A DNA stretch of 64,000 nucleotides, from positions 1,965,001-2,029,000 of the forward strand of contig NZ_CP116341.1 in assembly GCF_033304595.1 (NCBI RefSeq), given 5' to 3'. The position numbers and the translations under genes were made by a program. The DNA is from Sporosarcina jeotgali. Lineage in GTDB: Bacteria; Bacillota; Bacilli; Bacillales_A; Planococcaceae. Positions 1 to 9,603 of the stretch are shown one piece after another. The notes under the pieces were generated by a model. That model ran no database searches. It saw nothing but the letters and a program-made list of their open reading frames with translations, and had not been told where the DNA came from. Every line of letters starts with the position of its first letter. The stretch's first letter is position 1.

Positions 1-220
1 AATGGTAAATGATTCGCGACACCGTGAACAAAGTTAAGATGAGGAACAGTAAGATAACGACCGTTAAATAGAGTATGAATTTCTTTTCCAGCGCTGGATC
101 TGTATTAGAATCCGTTATATTGAAAAATTGGCTGATGACAATCCATAACACAACTGAAAAGACAACTAGTGCAGCACTAGTTGTGAGTAGGATTCTTTGG
201 GAGTGACCTTCTTTTTTCAT
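1..220 (-). CDS. phoR: Sensor histidine kinase PhoR-like, N-terminal part (runs off the window)
   Basis: The first 73 codons of a membrane protein are visible and the gene continues past the left edge. The ATG (218-220) overlaps the phoP stop codon as ATGA, so the two are probably translationally coupled. The visible part has a basic N-terminus (MKKEGHSQR), a hydrophobic segment at about residues 10-30, a polar stretch of about 16 residues, and a second hydrophobic segment at about 47-68. PhoR normally follows phoP and is its cognate kinase, so the identity rests on position. PhoR kinases usually carry a PAS-like extracytoplasmic domain between the two membrane segments; here the loop is far too short for one. 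The catalytic domains lie outside the window. Confidence 0.72.
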   Translation of the reverse strand, partial: MKKEGHSQRILLTTSAALVVFSVVLWIVISQFFNITDSNTDPALEKKFILYLTVVILLFLILTLFTVSRIIYH

Positions 221-927
221 GAATATTCCTCGAATTTATAGCCGATCCCCCGCACGGTTTTAATGGAACGCGGTTTTTTCGTATCTTCTTCGATTTTATC
301 CCGAAGATGACTAATGTGAACATCTACAATACGAGTATCCCCGCTAAAATCGTAGTTCCAAACTGCGGATAACAGCTGATCACGGGATAAAACGCGATTT
401 TTATGTTTCATAAGATGAACAAGAAGTTCGAATTCCTTTGGCGTAAACTCAAGCAGTTCCCCGTTCAGCTCTGTTTGATACCGCTCAAGATACACCGTTA
501 ATCCATTGATGCTTATACTATCGCTCGGCTGTTTCGGTCCATTCGCACGGCGCAGCACCGCTTTCACACGGGCCGTCAGCTCACGCGGGCTGAAAGGCTT
601 GGTCATGTAGTCGTCTGCACCTATCTCCAATCCTAAAACCTTATCGGTCTCATCCCCTCGAGCAGTCAGCATGATGATAGGGGTTTCCATATTGCGCTGC
701 CTTAAGTTACGGCAAACATCGATGCCGTCCATACCAGGGAGCATAATATCGAGCACAATCAAATCCGGCTTGCTCTTCGTCGCTACTTCCAAAGCATCCA
801 ACCCGTTTGTCGCTACTAGCGTCAGGTACCCGTTTTGTTTCAGGTTGTAGTCGAGAAGTGTGCAAATCGAAGGGTCGTCTTCTACGATTAATATCGTTTT
901 CGTTGAAATTGCCTCTGCAGTATTCAT
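217..927 (-). CDS. phoP: Response regulator PhoP (OmpR/PhoB family)
   Basis: A 236-residue two-component response regulator. The receiver domain (about residues 9-125) has the acidic pair in LIVEDDPS, the phospho-acceptor Asp in [13 protein letters not shown], the conserved Thr in IIMLTAR and the Lys in DYMTKPFS. The C-terminal winged helix (about 135-234) includes [12 protein letters not shown] and ends in [12 protein letters not shown], as in PhoB/PhoP proteins. The mdh-phoP-phoR order points to PhoP, the regulator of the phosphate-starvation response. It starts one base after the MaoC-like gene ends and overlaps the kinase start by ATGA. The upstream ribosome-binding site is weak, which fits translation coupled to the preceding gene. 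Confidence 0.93.
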   Translation of the reverse strand: MNTAEAISTKTILIVEDDPSICTLLDYNLKQNGYLTLVATNGLDALEVATKSKPDLIVLDIMLPGMDGIDVCRNLRQRNMETPIIMLTARGDETDKVLGLEIGADDYMTKPFSPRELTARVKAVLRRANGPKQPSDSISINGLTVYLERYQTELNGELLEFTPKEFELLVHLMKHKNRVLSRDQLLSAVWNYDFSGDTRIVDVHISHLRDKIEEDTKKPRSIKTVRGIGYKFEEYS

Positions 928-928
928 A

Positions 929-1408
929 TTAAAAATTATCCAATGACTGTGATGTCAGTTGTTTTTCTTTTAATTCAGGGGCAGCAACGGTCACAGAGCC
1001 GATAATCGTCTGATCTCCGGATTCGTTTACGGCATTTACAACTATATCGATACGATTCTCATCAGTATGAACCGCTTGTACTTCTAATGTAATCGCGACT
1101 GTTTCGTAATGGTACACAGGAACAGGAAACTCCAGATGCTGAGCAAGAATATACGAGCCCGGGCCCGGTAAGTATTTAGAAACAGCCGACGTAATGATAC
1201 CGGTCAGCATAAGTGTCGGTACAATCGGTTTTTTAACGGCTGTTTGTGAAGCGAAATCATGTTGAATATAGATCGGATTCGGATCGTTCGTTAATCCAAG
1301 ATAGAGCAGAAGATCTCTATCTTCTATTTTTTCAGTCAATTTAAGTTTCTCTCCAACCTTAATATCGTTAATCCCTCTTCCGACTCTTCTTTTTTTACCA
1401 AGTATCAA
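929..1408 (-). CDS. MaoC-like hot-dog domain protein
   Basis: A 159-residue protein with one MaoC/(R)-enoyl-CoA hydratase-type hot-dog fold. The fragment LTNDPNPIYIQHDFA resembles the active-site helix of that family, where Asp and His act on the acyl-CoA. The stretch around HLEFPVPVYHYETV matches the usual following strand. The start is TTG at 1406-1408, preceded at about 6 bases by a GGGGGA ribosome-binding site. It lies between mdh and phoP and is close enough to phoP (1 bp) to be cotranscribed. A hydratase or thioesterase-like role on an acyl-CoA is likely, but the substrate cannot be told from sequence. Confidence 0.75.
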   Translation of the reverse strand: MILGKKRRVGRGINDIKVGEKLKLTEKIEDRDLLLYLGLTNDPNPIYIQHDFASQTAVKKPIVPTLMLTGIITSAVSKYLPGPGSYILAQHLEFPVPVYHYETVAITLEVQAVHTDENRIDIVVNAVNESGDQTIIGSVTVAAPELKEKQLTSQSLDNF

Positions 1409-1465
1409 AAAAAGTCCCCCTTATTAGGTACTGTCCATCTACTTTAAAGTCTATCATAAAACGAA

Positions 1466-1505
1466 AATAAATCGAGTGGTGTCTATAGACACCACTCGAT
1501 TTATT
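1466..1505. terminator. Perfect 40-bp palindrome after mdh, probable terminator
   Basis: Two 20-base arms (1466-1485 and 1486-1505) are exact inverse complements with no loop bases; the arm core is ATCGAGTGGTGTC. On the minus strand the hairpin is followed by a T-rich run (ATTTATTTTCGTTTTA). It sits just after the mdh stop codon and before the MaoC-like gene, so it probably ends the mdh transcript. Confidence 0.75.
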
Positions 1506-1511
1506 AGAATA

Positions 1512-2450
1512 TCAGGCGAGCACTTCCATGACAGCTTTCACGGAGTCTGCTGATTTACGCAGCGCCTGTTTCTCTTCGTCTGTTAAATCAAGTTCAATAA
1601 TCTTTTCAATTCCGTTTTTCCCCAGGACCGTCGGAACCCCCAAGTAAATCCCATCCATCCCGAATTCGCCTTCCAGATAAGCGATCGCAGGAATAATCCG
1701 CTTCTGATCTTTCAAAATGGATTCGGCCATTTCCACGAGAGCAGCAGCCGGAGCATAATATGCGGATCCATTGCCGAGAAGGTTTACGATCTCTGCACCG
1801 CCTTTACGCGTCCGCTGCACAATTTCTTCAATCCGCTCGGCGGAGATTAACGTATCTAGCGGCACCCCTCCGGCAGCAGAATATCGGACGAGCGGCACCA
1901 TATCGTCCCCATGTCCGCCTAACACGAATCCAGACACGTCTTTCACTGAAACATTCAGCTCTTGCGCAACGAATGTGCGGAAGCGCGCCGTATCCAAGAC
2001 TCCTGATTGACCAATCACTCGCTCTTTTGGCAATCCTGATTCTTTATAGACCGTATATGTCATCGCATCGACTGGATTCGTTAAGACAAGAATCGTCGTA
2101 TGAGGTGAATGCTTGATGATTTCAGCTGTCACCGACTTCATGACTTTCTGATTCGTCTGGACAAGGTCATCCCGGCTCATTCCAGGCTTGCGTGCAATCC
2201 CTGCGGTTATGATGACAATGTCTGAATCCTTCGTGTCTGCATAGTCAGCCGTTCCCGTGATTGAAGCATCGAACCCTTGCACAGGACTCGCCTCCAGCAT
2301 ATCCAGCGCCTTCCCCTTAGTCGAGCTCTCCATATTCGGGATGTCCACCAGCACCACGTCACACAATTCTTTCTGAGCAAGCAAAAACGCAGTCGTAGCC
2401 CCCGTAAATCCAGAACCAATAACAGAAACCTTTTTACGAATCATAGACAT
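1512..2450 (-). CDS. mdh: Malate dehydrogenase
   Basis: NAD-dependent malate dehydrogenase of the lactate-dehydrogenase-like type, catalysing malate to oxaloacetate in the TCA cycle. The ATG at 2448-2450 gives [17 protein letters not shown] and 312 residues, the length of the B. subtilis enzyme, and has a strong AAAGGAAG site 7 bases upstream. An upstream in-frame ATG (2513) lacks such a site. The N-terminal Rossmann motif is GSGFTG, the acidic residue for NAD follows at LVDIPN, the substrate loop has [12 protein letters not shown], and the catalytic His is in [10 protein letters not shown]. It follows icd, but a terminator and an intergenic repeat element separate the two, so mdh is probably transcribed on its own. 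Confidence 0.96.
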   Translation of the reverse strand: MSMIRKKVSVIGSGFTGATTAFLLAQKELCDVVLVDIPNMESSTKGKALDMLEASPVQGFDASITGTADYADTKDSDIVIITAGIARKPGMSRDDLVQTNQKVMKSVTAEIIKHSPHTTILVLTNPVDAMTYTVYKESGLPKERVIGQSGVLDTARFRTFVAQELNVSVKDVSGFVLGGHGDDMVPLVRYSAAGGVPLDTLISAERIEEIVQRTRKGGAEIVNLLGNGSAYYAPAAALVEMAESILKDQKRIIPAIAYLEGEFGMDGIYLGVPTVLGKNGIEKIIELDLTDEEKQALRKSADSVKAVMEVLA

Positions 2451-2525
2451 ACTAAAACTTCCTTTCAGAAATAAAATTTGCGAATCACTAATTTTCAATG
2501 AAGTAACTTTCATCTAAACACACCG

Positions 2526-2648
2526 TTGATTGAAGCGGCAGGCGGCGACTCCTGCGGAATAAGCGAAGATCGAAGACCCCGCAGAAGCGAAGCGCCGAGG
2601 AGGCTGAGATCGAGCCCGCGGAAAGCGTCCGCCTAGAGCGTAAATCAA
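2526..2648. repeat. Bacillales intergenic repeat element (~123 bp, imperfect inverted repeat)
   Basis: A GC-rich element in an otherwise AT-rich gap of about 310 bp between icd and mdh. The ends carry TTGATT and AATCAA. Inward, GGCAGGCGGCGACTCCTGCG on one side pairs imperfectly with GCGGAAAGCGTCCGCC on the other, and the middle reads GAAGACCCCGCAGAAGCG and GAGGAGGCTGAG. I recognise this pattern as a short non-coding repeat scattered between genes in many Bacillales genomes. It contains no plausible gene and has the base composition of a structured, MITE-like sequence. Copy number in this genome cannot be seen here. Confidence 0.75.
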
Positions 2649-2681
2649 CACCGTCTAATTTCCGAACCTATTTTTATATAA

Positions 2682-2720
2682 ACAAAAAGCAGAGGCTACA
2701 TTTAAAGCTCTGCTTTTTGT
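2682..2720 (-). terminator. Rho-independent terminator of icd
   Basis: Stem ACAAAAAGCAGAG (2682-2694) pairs with CTCTGCTTTTTGT (2708-2720) around a 13-base loop. It lies 40 bases after the icd stop codon, with T-rich sequence on the minus strand. Confidence 0.88.
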
Positions 2721-2760
2721 CTCTTACTTATTGTGTACCTGTCGAATACGAATCGTAAAC

Positions 2761-4029
2761 TTATAGGTTTTTGATTAACTCGTCAGCGAACTCAGAAGTC
2801 TTCACTTCAGTTGCGCCGTCCATCAAGCGTGCGAAGTCATACGTAACCACTTTAGAAGCGATTGTCTTTTCGATTGACTTCGTGATCATGTCTGCAGCTT
2901 CGTTCCAGCCAAGGTGCTCAAGCATCATAACGCCAGAAAGAATAACAGATGATGGGTTCACTTTGTCAAGACCCGCATACTTCGGTGCAGTACCGTGAGT
3001 AGCTTCGAAGATTGCGTGTCCTGTAAGGTAGTTAATGTTTGCGCCTGGTGCGATTCCGATTCCGCCGACTTGTGCAGCAAGAGCATCAGAAACGTAGTCA
3101 CCATTCAAGTTCATTGTTGCAACAACGTCGAATTCTTTCGGACGTGTCAAGATCTGCTGAAGGAAGATATCAGCGATAGAATCTTTAACGATGATTTTGC
3201 CTGCAGCTTCAGCGTCAGATTGCGCTTTGTTTGCAGCATCTGTACCTTTTTCATCTTTAATGCGGTCGTATTCGTTCCATGTGAATACTTTGTCGCCGAA
3301 TTCTTGCTCAGCTACTTCATATCCCCAGTTTTTGAATGCGCCTTCTGTGAATTTCATAATGTTTCCTTTGTGTACAAGTGTCAATGATTTACGGCCTTCT
3401 TTGATTGCATAGTTCAAAGCACCGCGGACCAGACGTTTTGTACCTTCTTCAGAAATCGGCTTAATGCCAAGTCCAGAAGTTTCAGGGAAACGAATATTTT
3501 TAACGTTGAGCTCATCTTGCAGGAACTTGATAAGTTTTTTAACTTCGTCAGAACCTTCTTTGTACTCAATTCCTGCGTAAATATCTTCTGTGTTTTCACG
3601 GAAGATGACCATGTCACAGTCTTCAGGACGTTTTACCGGTGAAGGAACACCTTCGAAGTAACGCACTGGACGCAAGCATGTGTAAAGATCAAGTTCTTGA
3701 CGAAGAGCAACGTTCAATGAACGGAATCCGCCGCCGATTGGAGTCGTCAAAGGACCTTTAATCGCAATCAGGTATTCGTCAATCGTATCAAGTGTAGCTT
3801 GTGGAAGCCATTCTCCAGTTTCGTTGAACGCTTTCTCTCCAGCTAATACTTCTTTCCAAACTAGTTTACGTTTGCCGTTGTACGCTTTATCTACAGCACC
3901 TTCAAGTACGCGTGAAGCTGCATGCCAGATATCAGGACCTGTACCGTCACCAATGATGAATGGAACTGTTGCGTGATCGGGAACGTTTAATACACCGTCT
4001 GTTACTGTAATTTTACCTTCGTTAGTCAT
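2761..4029 (-). CDS. icd: Isocitrate dehydrogenase [NADP+]
   Basis: Decarboxylates isocitrate to 2-oxoglutarate in the TCA cycle. The ATG at 4027-4029 ([12 protein letters not shown]) is preceded by GGGAGGAATTATA and yields 422 residues, about the Bacillus length; the in-frame codon 7 positions upstream is inside the ribosome-binding site. Family features include the phosphorylatable-Ser loop ([15 protein letters not shown]), the substrate-binding Arg residues in [12 protein letters not shown], the metal-binding aspartates in [18 protein letters not shown] and the adenine-binding region GTAPKYAG. It lies 69 bases downstream of citZ with only a weak hairpin between, so citZ-icd is probably one operon ending at the terminator after icd. 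Confidence 0.97.
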   Translation of the reverse strand: MTNEGKITVTDGVLNVPDHATVPFIIGDGTGPDIWHAASRVLEGAVDKAYNGKRKLVWKEVLAGEKAFNETGEWLPQATLDTIDEYLIAIKGPLTTPIGGGFRSLNVALRQELDLYTCLRPVRYFEGVPSPVKRPEDCDMVIFRENTEDIYAGIEYKEGSDEVKKLIKFLQDELNVKNIRFPETSGLGIKPISEEGTKRLVRGALNYAIKEGRKSLTLVHKGNIMKFTEGAFKNWGYEVAEQEFGDKVFTWNEYDRIKDEKGTDAANKAQSDAEAAGKIIVKDSIADIFLQQILTRPKEFDVVATMNLNGDYVSDALAAQVGGIGIAPGANINYLTGHAIFEATHGTAPKYAGLDKVNPSSVILSGVMMLEHLGWNEAADMITKSIEKTIASKVVTYDFARLMDGATEVKTSEFADELIKNL

Positions 4030-4057
4030 TATAATTCCTCCCAAAGTCATAAGTATA

Positions 4058-4083
4058 GGGCCGGTATAATTATATACCGCCCC
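4058..4083 (-). other. Intercistronic hairpin between citZ and icd
   Basis: GGGCCGGTATA and TATACCGCCCC form a nearly perfect stem around ATTA. No T-run follows on the minus strand, so it is more likely an RNA-stability or processing element than a terminator. Confidence 0.4.
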
Positions 4084-4098
4084 AAAGATTTTTGCTAA

Positions 4099-5214
4099 TT
4101 AGCGCTGATCGATTGGCACATATTTTTGCATATCTGGTCCGATGTACTCGGCACGAGGACGGATCAGGCGGTTGTTATCATACTGCTCTAGAATGTGTGC
4201 AATCCATCCGGAAATGCGTGAAACTGCAAAAATCGGAGTAAATAAATCATGATCAATCCCAAGTGAATGATAAACCGAAGCTGAGTAAAAATCAACGTTT
4301 GGCGGTAATTTTTTCTCGCCCGTAACGATTTTCTCAATTTGCTCGGACATACGGAAGTATTTACCTTCTCCTCGAAGTTCCGTTAGCTTTTCAGACATCT
4401 CGCGAAGGTGCTTAGCGCGTGGATCTCCTTTACGGTATACACGGTGGCCAAAGCCCATGATCTTTTCTTTGTTCGCAAGCTTATTGTGGATGTACTCGTC
4501 CACTTTGTCTTCGTCGCCAATTTCCATTAGCATTTTCATAACTTGCTCGTTTGCACCGCCGTGCAATGGACCTTTAAGAGCTCCGATTGCTGCTGTAACG
4601 CCTGAATACATATCAGACAGTGTTGCAACACAAACACGTGCTGTAAACGTCGACGCGTTTAACTCGTGGTCTGCATGCAGGACCAGTGCTTTGTTGAACG
4701 CTTCTTCTTCAATCGGCTCCGGCTTTTTGCCGTTCAGCATGTAAAGGAAGTTTGCAGCGTAACCTAGTGTTGTGTCAGGAGCTACCGGCTCGAGTCCTTT
4801 GCGAATACGTGCAAATGCAGTGACAACCGTCGCAATTTTCGCTTGAAGTTTAATTGCTTTCAGATAGTTCTCTTCTTTGGACATATCTTCAGCTTTCGCG
4901 TCATATAACCCTAACAAGGAGATTGCTGTGCGCAATGCCGCCATAGGGTGGACGTCTTTGATTGGATACGTTTTGAAATGAGCGAGCACTTCTTCTGGAA
5001 CGGACATGTTATCTGCCAATTGCTGCTTCAATTCAGCTAGCTCATCTTCTTTTGGTAGACGCAGGTGCCAGAGAAGATAGACGACTTCCTCGAAACTTGC
5101 ATTATTTGCAAGATCGTCAATGTCGTACCCGACGTATGTAAGGGTATCATCGATGATTGAACTGATCGCGGATTGTGTCGCTACAATTCCTTCTAAACCT
5201 TTAGTAGATGTCAT
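4099..5214 (-). CDS. citZ: Citrate synthase (CitZ type)
   Basis: Condenses acetyl-CoA and oxaloacetate to citrate. The ATG at 5212-5214 (MTSTKGLEGIVATQ) follows a GGAGAG site and gives 371 residues, typical of the short Gram-positive type II enzyme. The catalytic set is visible: His in GPLHGGANEQV, His in GFGHRVYRKGDPRA and Asp in PPNVDFYSASVYHSLGI. The C-terminal PRAEYIGPD supplies the substrate-binding Arg. It is the first gene of citZ-icd and has its own sigma-A promoter and a perfect cre site directly after it, so carbon-catabolite repression by CcpA (encoded at 47414-48418) is expected. Confidence 0.97.
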   Translation of the reverse strand: MTSTKGLEGIVATQSAISSIIDDTLTYVGYDIDDLANNASFEEVVYLLWHLRLPKEDELAELKQQLADNMSVPEEVLAHFKTYPIKDVHPMAALRTAISLLGLYDAKAEDMSKEENYLKAIKLQAKIATVVTAFARIRKGLEPVAPDTTLGYAANFLYMLNGKKPEPIEEEAFNKALVLHADHELNASTFTARVCVATLSDMYSGVTAAIGALKGPLHGGANEQVMKMLMEIGDEDKVDEYIHNKLANKEKIMGFGHRVYRKGDPRAKHLREMSEKLTELRGEGKYFRMSEQIEKIVTGEKKLPPNVDFYSASVYHSLGIDHDLFTPIFAVSRISGWIAHILEQYDNNRLIRPRAEYIGPDMQKYVPIDQR

Positions 5215-5310
5215 GAAACTCTCTCCTTCAGTCAGCAGCCTTCTAACCACCCGTTGATTTTTTGTCTACCGGTTGGGGCAGTCGGCTGATCTGCTAATAT
5301 TATTTCCGCC

Positions 5311-5324
5311 TAAAAACGCTTACA
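5311..5324 (-). promoter_or_regulatory. cre site (CcpA operator) at citZ
   Basis: On the minus strand, TGTAAGCGTTTTTA matches the cre consensus TGWAARCGYTTWNW at every position. It begins 6 bases downstream of the citZ -10 element, covering the predicted transcription start, a position that should repress. Confidence 0.88.
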
Positions 5325-5330
5325 AAATTC

Positions 5331-5359
5331 ATTATAATCAACTTTGTCTGTTTTGTGAA
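5331..5359 (-). promoter_or_regulatory. Sigma-A promoter of citZ
   Basis: Minus strand: -35 TTCACA (5354-5359, 5 of 6), a 17-base spacer, and -10 TATAAT (5331-5336, perfect). The predicted start is near 5324, about 110 bases ahead of the citZ ATG. Confidence 0.88.
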
Positions 5360-5418
5360 TGAAAATGCACGAGATTTACAGGAAATCTATTAAATCGGAG
5401 TGAATTTCTATTAAAAAA

Positions 5419-6381
5419 TTGACTGCAGCATCCTTTTTTAAACAATACATGGCCCCATTCCTGCCCGGACTCATCGGTGGAATCTTTATATTTTTAGTTC
5501 CTCCAGCTGGAATCGCCATCATTCTGGCCTATTTCGCAGCACCTGTTGTGAATTTCACGTACCGCATTCTTCGTCTGCCTAGAACAATTTCAACACTAGT
5601 CGCCATGTTAGTAATAATTAGTGCAGCTGCAGGTATTTCAATGATGGCTGTGCATGGGCTGATGGACACATTGCCCATTGCGGAACGGCATTTGGAACCT
5701 TATACAGGGAACCAGGACTGGTCAGGTGTTGCCATTACCTTTTTGAAAGAAAATGTACTAACTGCAGGCCATACGCTTGTTGAACATACGCTCACATTTA
5801 CAGGCGTCCTCTTCCAACAAGTATTCACTCTCTTTATTTTTCTGGTCGCCTTTTTCTTTGCTCTCCGAGAAACAGGAAAAGACCGATTTTGGTTCCTCGT
5901 CTACTTTCCATCTTCGATGCGCCGTCAGGCACATCGTTTATTTAAAAAGTCAGGGGAACTTATCGGTCATTTCATTTCCATAGAGGCCCGTCTTGTTTGT
6001 TTAACATTTCTTCTGCTGTGCATTGGATTCTTTTTACTCGGATTCTCTTCACCTATCGGTACTGCGTTTCTCATATCACTTGCAGACAGTTTGCCATTCT
6101 TAGGTATTGGATTGTTCTTATTTCCGATGATACTTTTCTATTTCTATACAGGAAATTACATATTCGGTTCAGCGCTTCTGCTGCTTTACATCTTGACGCT
6201 CGTCACCCGGCAAATCGCAGAGTCCTATTTATGGGCCTCCACATTCCGGGTTAAGCCTGTCCATGCCTTCCTCATAACCGCGAGTTCTTTTTATCTATTC
6301 GGGCTGCCGGGAATTCTTCTGACGCCATTCCTTTTGTTTACAGCTATGAAAATTCGAAATCACCCTAAGTTCATCGAATGA
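5419..6381 (+). CDS. ytvI: AI-2E family transporter / permease (YtvI-like)
   Basis: A polytopic membrane protein of about 320 residues from the AI-2E exporter (UPF0118) family, next to citZ as ytvI is in B. subtilis. Hydrophobic segments lie at about 13-32, 38-57, 60-80, 130-150, 200-235, 240-262 and 280-310, with the central soluble region typical of the family. No transported substrate is known with certainty for this branch. The start is unclear. The TTG given here is 18 bases from the nearest ribosome-binding site (GGAG, 5397-5400). An in-frame ATT at 5410-5412 sits 9 bases from it and would add MKK to give MKKLTAASFF. An in-frame TGA at 5401 excludes anything longer. The 3' end overlaps fxsA tail to tail by 11 bases. 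Confidence 0.85.
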   Translation: MTAASFFKQYMAPFLPGLIGGIFIFLVPPAGIAIILAYFAAPVVNFTYRILRLPRTISTLVAMLVIISAAAGISMMAVHGLMDTLPIAERHLEPYTGNQDWSGVAITFLKENVLTAGHTLVEHTLTFTGVLFQQVFTLFIFLVAFFFALRETGKDRFWFLVYFPSSMRRQAHRLFKKSGELIGHFISIEARLVCLTFLLLCIGFFLLGFSSPIGTAFLISLADSLPFLGIGLFLFPMILFYFYTGNYIFGSALLLLYILTLVTRQIAESYLWASTFRVKPVHAFLITASSFYLFGLPGILLTPFLLFTAMKIRNHPKFIE

Positions 6382-6754
6382 TAAGTGTCCCTTTTTTCAT
6401 TTTCTTATAAATTTGCTGAATGATAAATGGACGAATTATTTTTCGCGGCCAGCTGAAGAGTAAAAGAAAACCAATCACATCTGTGATAAAACCAGGAACG
6501 AGTAACAGCAGACCTCCCGCAAAAATACACAATCCGTCTATGATTGGCGGTCCGGGGGGATCACCCGCAGCCATCCGTTCCCTGAATTCGCCTATTGCTT
6601 TAAAGCCTTGTCTTTTTGCCATGTAGGCTCCGCCGATTCCAGTGAGCAGAATAATGGCGAGCGTAGGCATTACACCGACTTGGTTTCCCGCAACGAGCAA
6701 TAATGTCAATTCACTTGCTGGGACAGCCAAAAATAGAAGCAGTAGCCATTTCAT
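6371..6754 (-). CDS. fxsA: FxsA family membrane protein
   Basis: A 127-residue membrane protein of the FxsA family, whose E. coli namesake relieves phage T7 F-exclusion when overproduced; its normal role is not known. Hydrophobic segments lie at about 3-20, 26-44 and 72-100, with the conserved GGAYMAKRQGF loop and the basic C-terminal tail seen in the family. It is encoded between pyk and the convergent ytvI, with the pyk terminator directly upstream. Its last 11 bases overlap the end of ytvI on the other strand, and no terminator separates the two genes. Confidence 0.85.
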   Translation of the reverse strand: MKWLLLLFLAVPASELTLLLVAGNQVGVMPTLAIILLTGIGGAYMAKRQGFKAIGEFRERMAAGDPPGPPIIDGLCIFAGGLLLLVPGFITDVIGFLLLFSWPRKIIRPFIIQQIYKKMKKGTLIIR

Positions 6755-6774
6755 TTTCAGGTCTCCTCTTTGAG

Positions 6775-6809
6775 AAAAACCGCTATCCTAAAATCAGGCA
6801 GCGGTTTTT
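6775..6809. terminator. Terminator after pyk (possibly bidirectional)
   Basis: AAAAACCGCT (6775-6784) pairs with AGCGGTTTTT (6800-6809). A/T runs on both sides mean it can end pyk on the minus strand and possibly read-through from ytvI on the plus strand. Confidence 0.82.
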
Positions 6810-6811
6810 GT

Positions 6812-8572
6812 TTATAGAACTTTAGCATGACCTTTATAGATGACGCCCGTTTCAGCATCCATCGTAATTTCTTTATCATGCTTTATGATATCTGTTGCAT
6901 TCTTCACTCCGACAATCACAGGAATGCCTAAATTCAGTCCGACGATTGCTCCGTGGCTAGTAAGTCCGCCTTCTTCAGTAATCAGGCCGGCACACTTTTC
7001 AAGTACTGGCAGCATATCACGGTCTGTCGAATGTGTCACGAGGATTGCACCTTCAGCATTGAACGCTTCAGCTTCAGCTGCGCTGCGGGCAACAATCGCC
7101 CGGCCATACGCTACAGACTTTCCGATACCTTGTCCTTTAGCAAGAAGGTCACCGATCACATGGATCTTCATCAGATTCGTTGTGCCTGCTTCACCAACCG
7201 GTACACCTGCCGTAATAATCACGACATCACCGTGTGTCACATACTTATGCTTAACACTTTCTTCAACGGATTCATCAAGAATCGAGTCAATTGAGCTGAC
7301 ACGTCTTCCAACGATTGGATACGCCCCCCATACGAGTGTAAGACGGCGAGCGACTTGCTCTGAAGAAGTAACAGCGATAATCGGGCACCCAGGACGGTAT
7401 TTGGAAATCATCCGAGCTGTCGTTCCGCTTTCAGTTGGAGCGATCACTGCTTTTACATTTAAGTTAATGGCTGTGTAAGCAGCAGCTTGTCCGATTGCAT
7501 CCGTCAAGTTGCCATGCTTTTCTCTGCGACGCGTAGAGATGAATGAACGGTAGTCAAAAGACTCTTCAATCTTATTCGCGATGCGTACCATCGTTTCCAC
7601 AGATTCTACAGGATATAATCCGGCTGCTGTTTCACCTGATAGCATGATTGCATCAGTACCGTCAAAGATTGCGTTCGCCACATCACTCGCTTCTGCACGG
7701 GTCGGACGCGGGTTGCGCTGCATTGAATCCAACATTTGTGTCGCTGTGATAACAGGTTTGCCTGCCTGGTTGCATTTTTGTATAAGCTGCTTTTGAATGA
7801 CTGGAACTTCTTCAGGAGGAATTTCCACGCCAAGATCTCCACGAGCAACCATTAAGCCATCAGACACCTTGATAATATCGTCAATATTGTCGACACCTTC
7901 TTGGTTTTCAATTTTAGGAATGATATGGATATTTGAGCCATTATTTTTTTCTAACAGTTCGCGGATCTCCAATACATCCTCGGCACGGCGGACGAAAGAA
8001 GCAGCGACAAAGTCGATCTCTTGCTCAATACCGAACAGAATATCTTCTTTATCTTTTTCCGTGATTCCCGGAAGCTGTACGGAAACGCCGGGAACGTTGA
8101 CGCCTTTTTTGTTCTTCAGCTCACCGGAGTTCATCACTTCAGTGTGGATGACACCTTCAGATTTATCTTTACCCAGGACTTTCAACATGACAAGACCGTC
8201 ATCCAAAAGGATGGTATCGTCTTTATCCACATCGTCAATCAGCTGATCATACGTAATTGAGAAACGTTCTTTTGTCCCAACGACTTCCTGCATGGATACA
8301 TCAATCTTTTGACCCGCCACGAGTTCAATCAATCCGTTTTCCATCGAATGCGTACGGATTTCAGGTCCTTTTGTATCGAGTAAAATTCCGACAGTTTTTT
8401 GTTTAGCAGCAGCTACTTTACGGATTGCCAGAATGCGCTGCAGATGTTCGTCATGGTCTCCATGGGAGAAATTCAAACGCGCTACATTCATACCCGCGTC
8501 GATTAGTTGTTCTAGACGTTCTGGTGATTCACTTGCAGGTCCGATTGTACAGACGATTTTAGTTTTCCTCAT
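6812..8572 (-). CDS. pyk: Pyruvate kinase with C-terminal PEP-utilizer domain
   Basis: Converts PEP and ADP to pyruvate and ATP, the last step of glycolysis. The 586 residues comprise the catalytic barrel ([14 protein letters not shown] at the start, [10 protein letters not shown] and the signature TATQMLDSM), the C domain (residues about 350-470), and an extra C-terminal domain of about 110 residues with the phosphohistidine-type motif GGLTSHGAI. That extra domain is typical of Bacillus-type enzymes. It is the last gene of the accD-accA-pfkA-pyk run, 33 bases after pfkA, and ends at a terminator. The AAGGAAG ribosome-binding site is rather far (about 13 bases) from the ATG. Confidence 0.97.
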   Translation of the reverse strand: MRKTKIVCTIGPASESPERLEQLIDAGMNVARLNFSHGDHDEHLQRILAIRKVAAAKQKTVGILLDTKGPEIRTHSMENGLIELVAGQKIDVSMQEVVGTKERFSITYDQLIDDVDKDDTILLDDGLVMLKVLGKDKSEGVIHTEVMNSGELKNKKGVNVPGVSVQLPGITEKDKEDILFGIEQEIDFVAASFVRRAEDVLEIRELLEKNNGSNIHIIPKIENQEGVDNIDDIIKVSDGLMVARGDLGVEIPPEEVPVIQKQLIQKCNQAGKPVITATQMLDSMQRNPRPTRAEASDVANAIFDGTDAIMLSGETAAGLYPVESVETMVRIANKIEESFDYRSFISTRRREKHGNLTDAIGQAAAYTAINLNVKAVIAPTESGTTARMISKYRPGCPIIAVTSSEQVARRLTLVWGAYPIVGRRVSSIDSILDESVEESVKHKYVTHGDVVIITAGVPVGEAGTTNLMKIHVIGDLLAKGQGIGKSVAYGRAIVARSAAEAEAFNAEGAILVTHSTDRDMLPVLEKCAGLITEEGGLTSHGAIVGLNLGIPVIVGVKNATDIIKHDKEITMDAETGVIYKGHAKVL

Positions 8573-8605
8573 TGGTTCAGAACACTTCCTTTTCAGTGAG
8601 TTCCA

Positions 8606-9577
<972 letters not shown>

Positions 9578-9603
9578 CTAACAACAAAGTCGAATCACGC
9601 AAA

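Noticed and set aside
2463-2498. Sigma-A promoter TTGAAA-17-TTTATT upstream of mdh
   Set aside because: The predicted start would fall within the mdh ribosome-binding site, so it is unlikely to be used.
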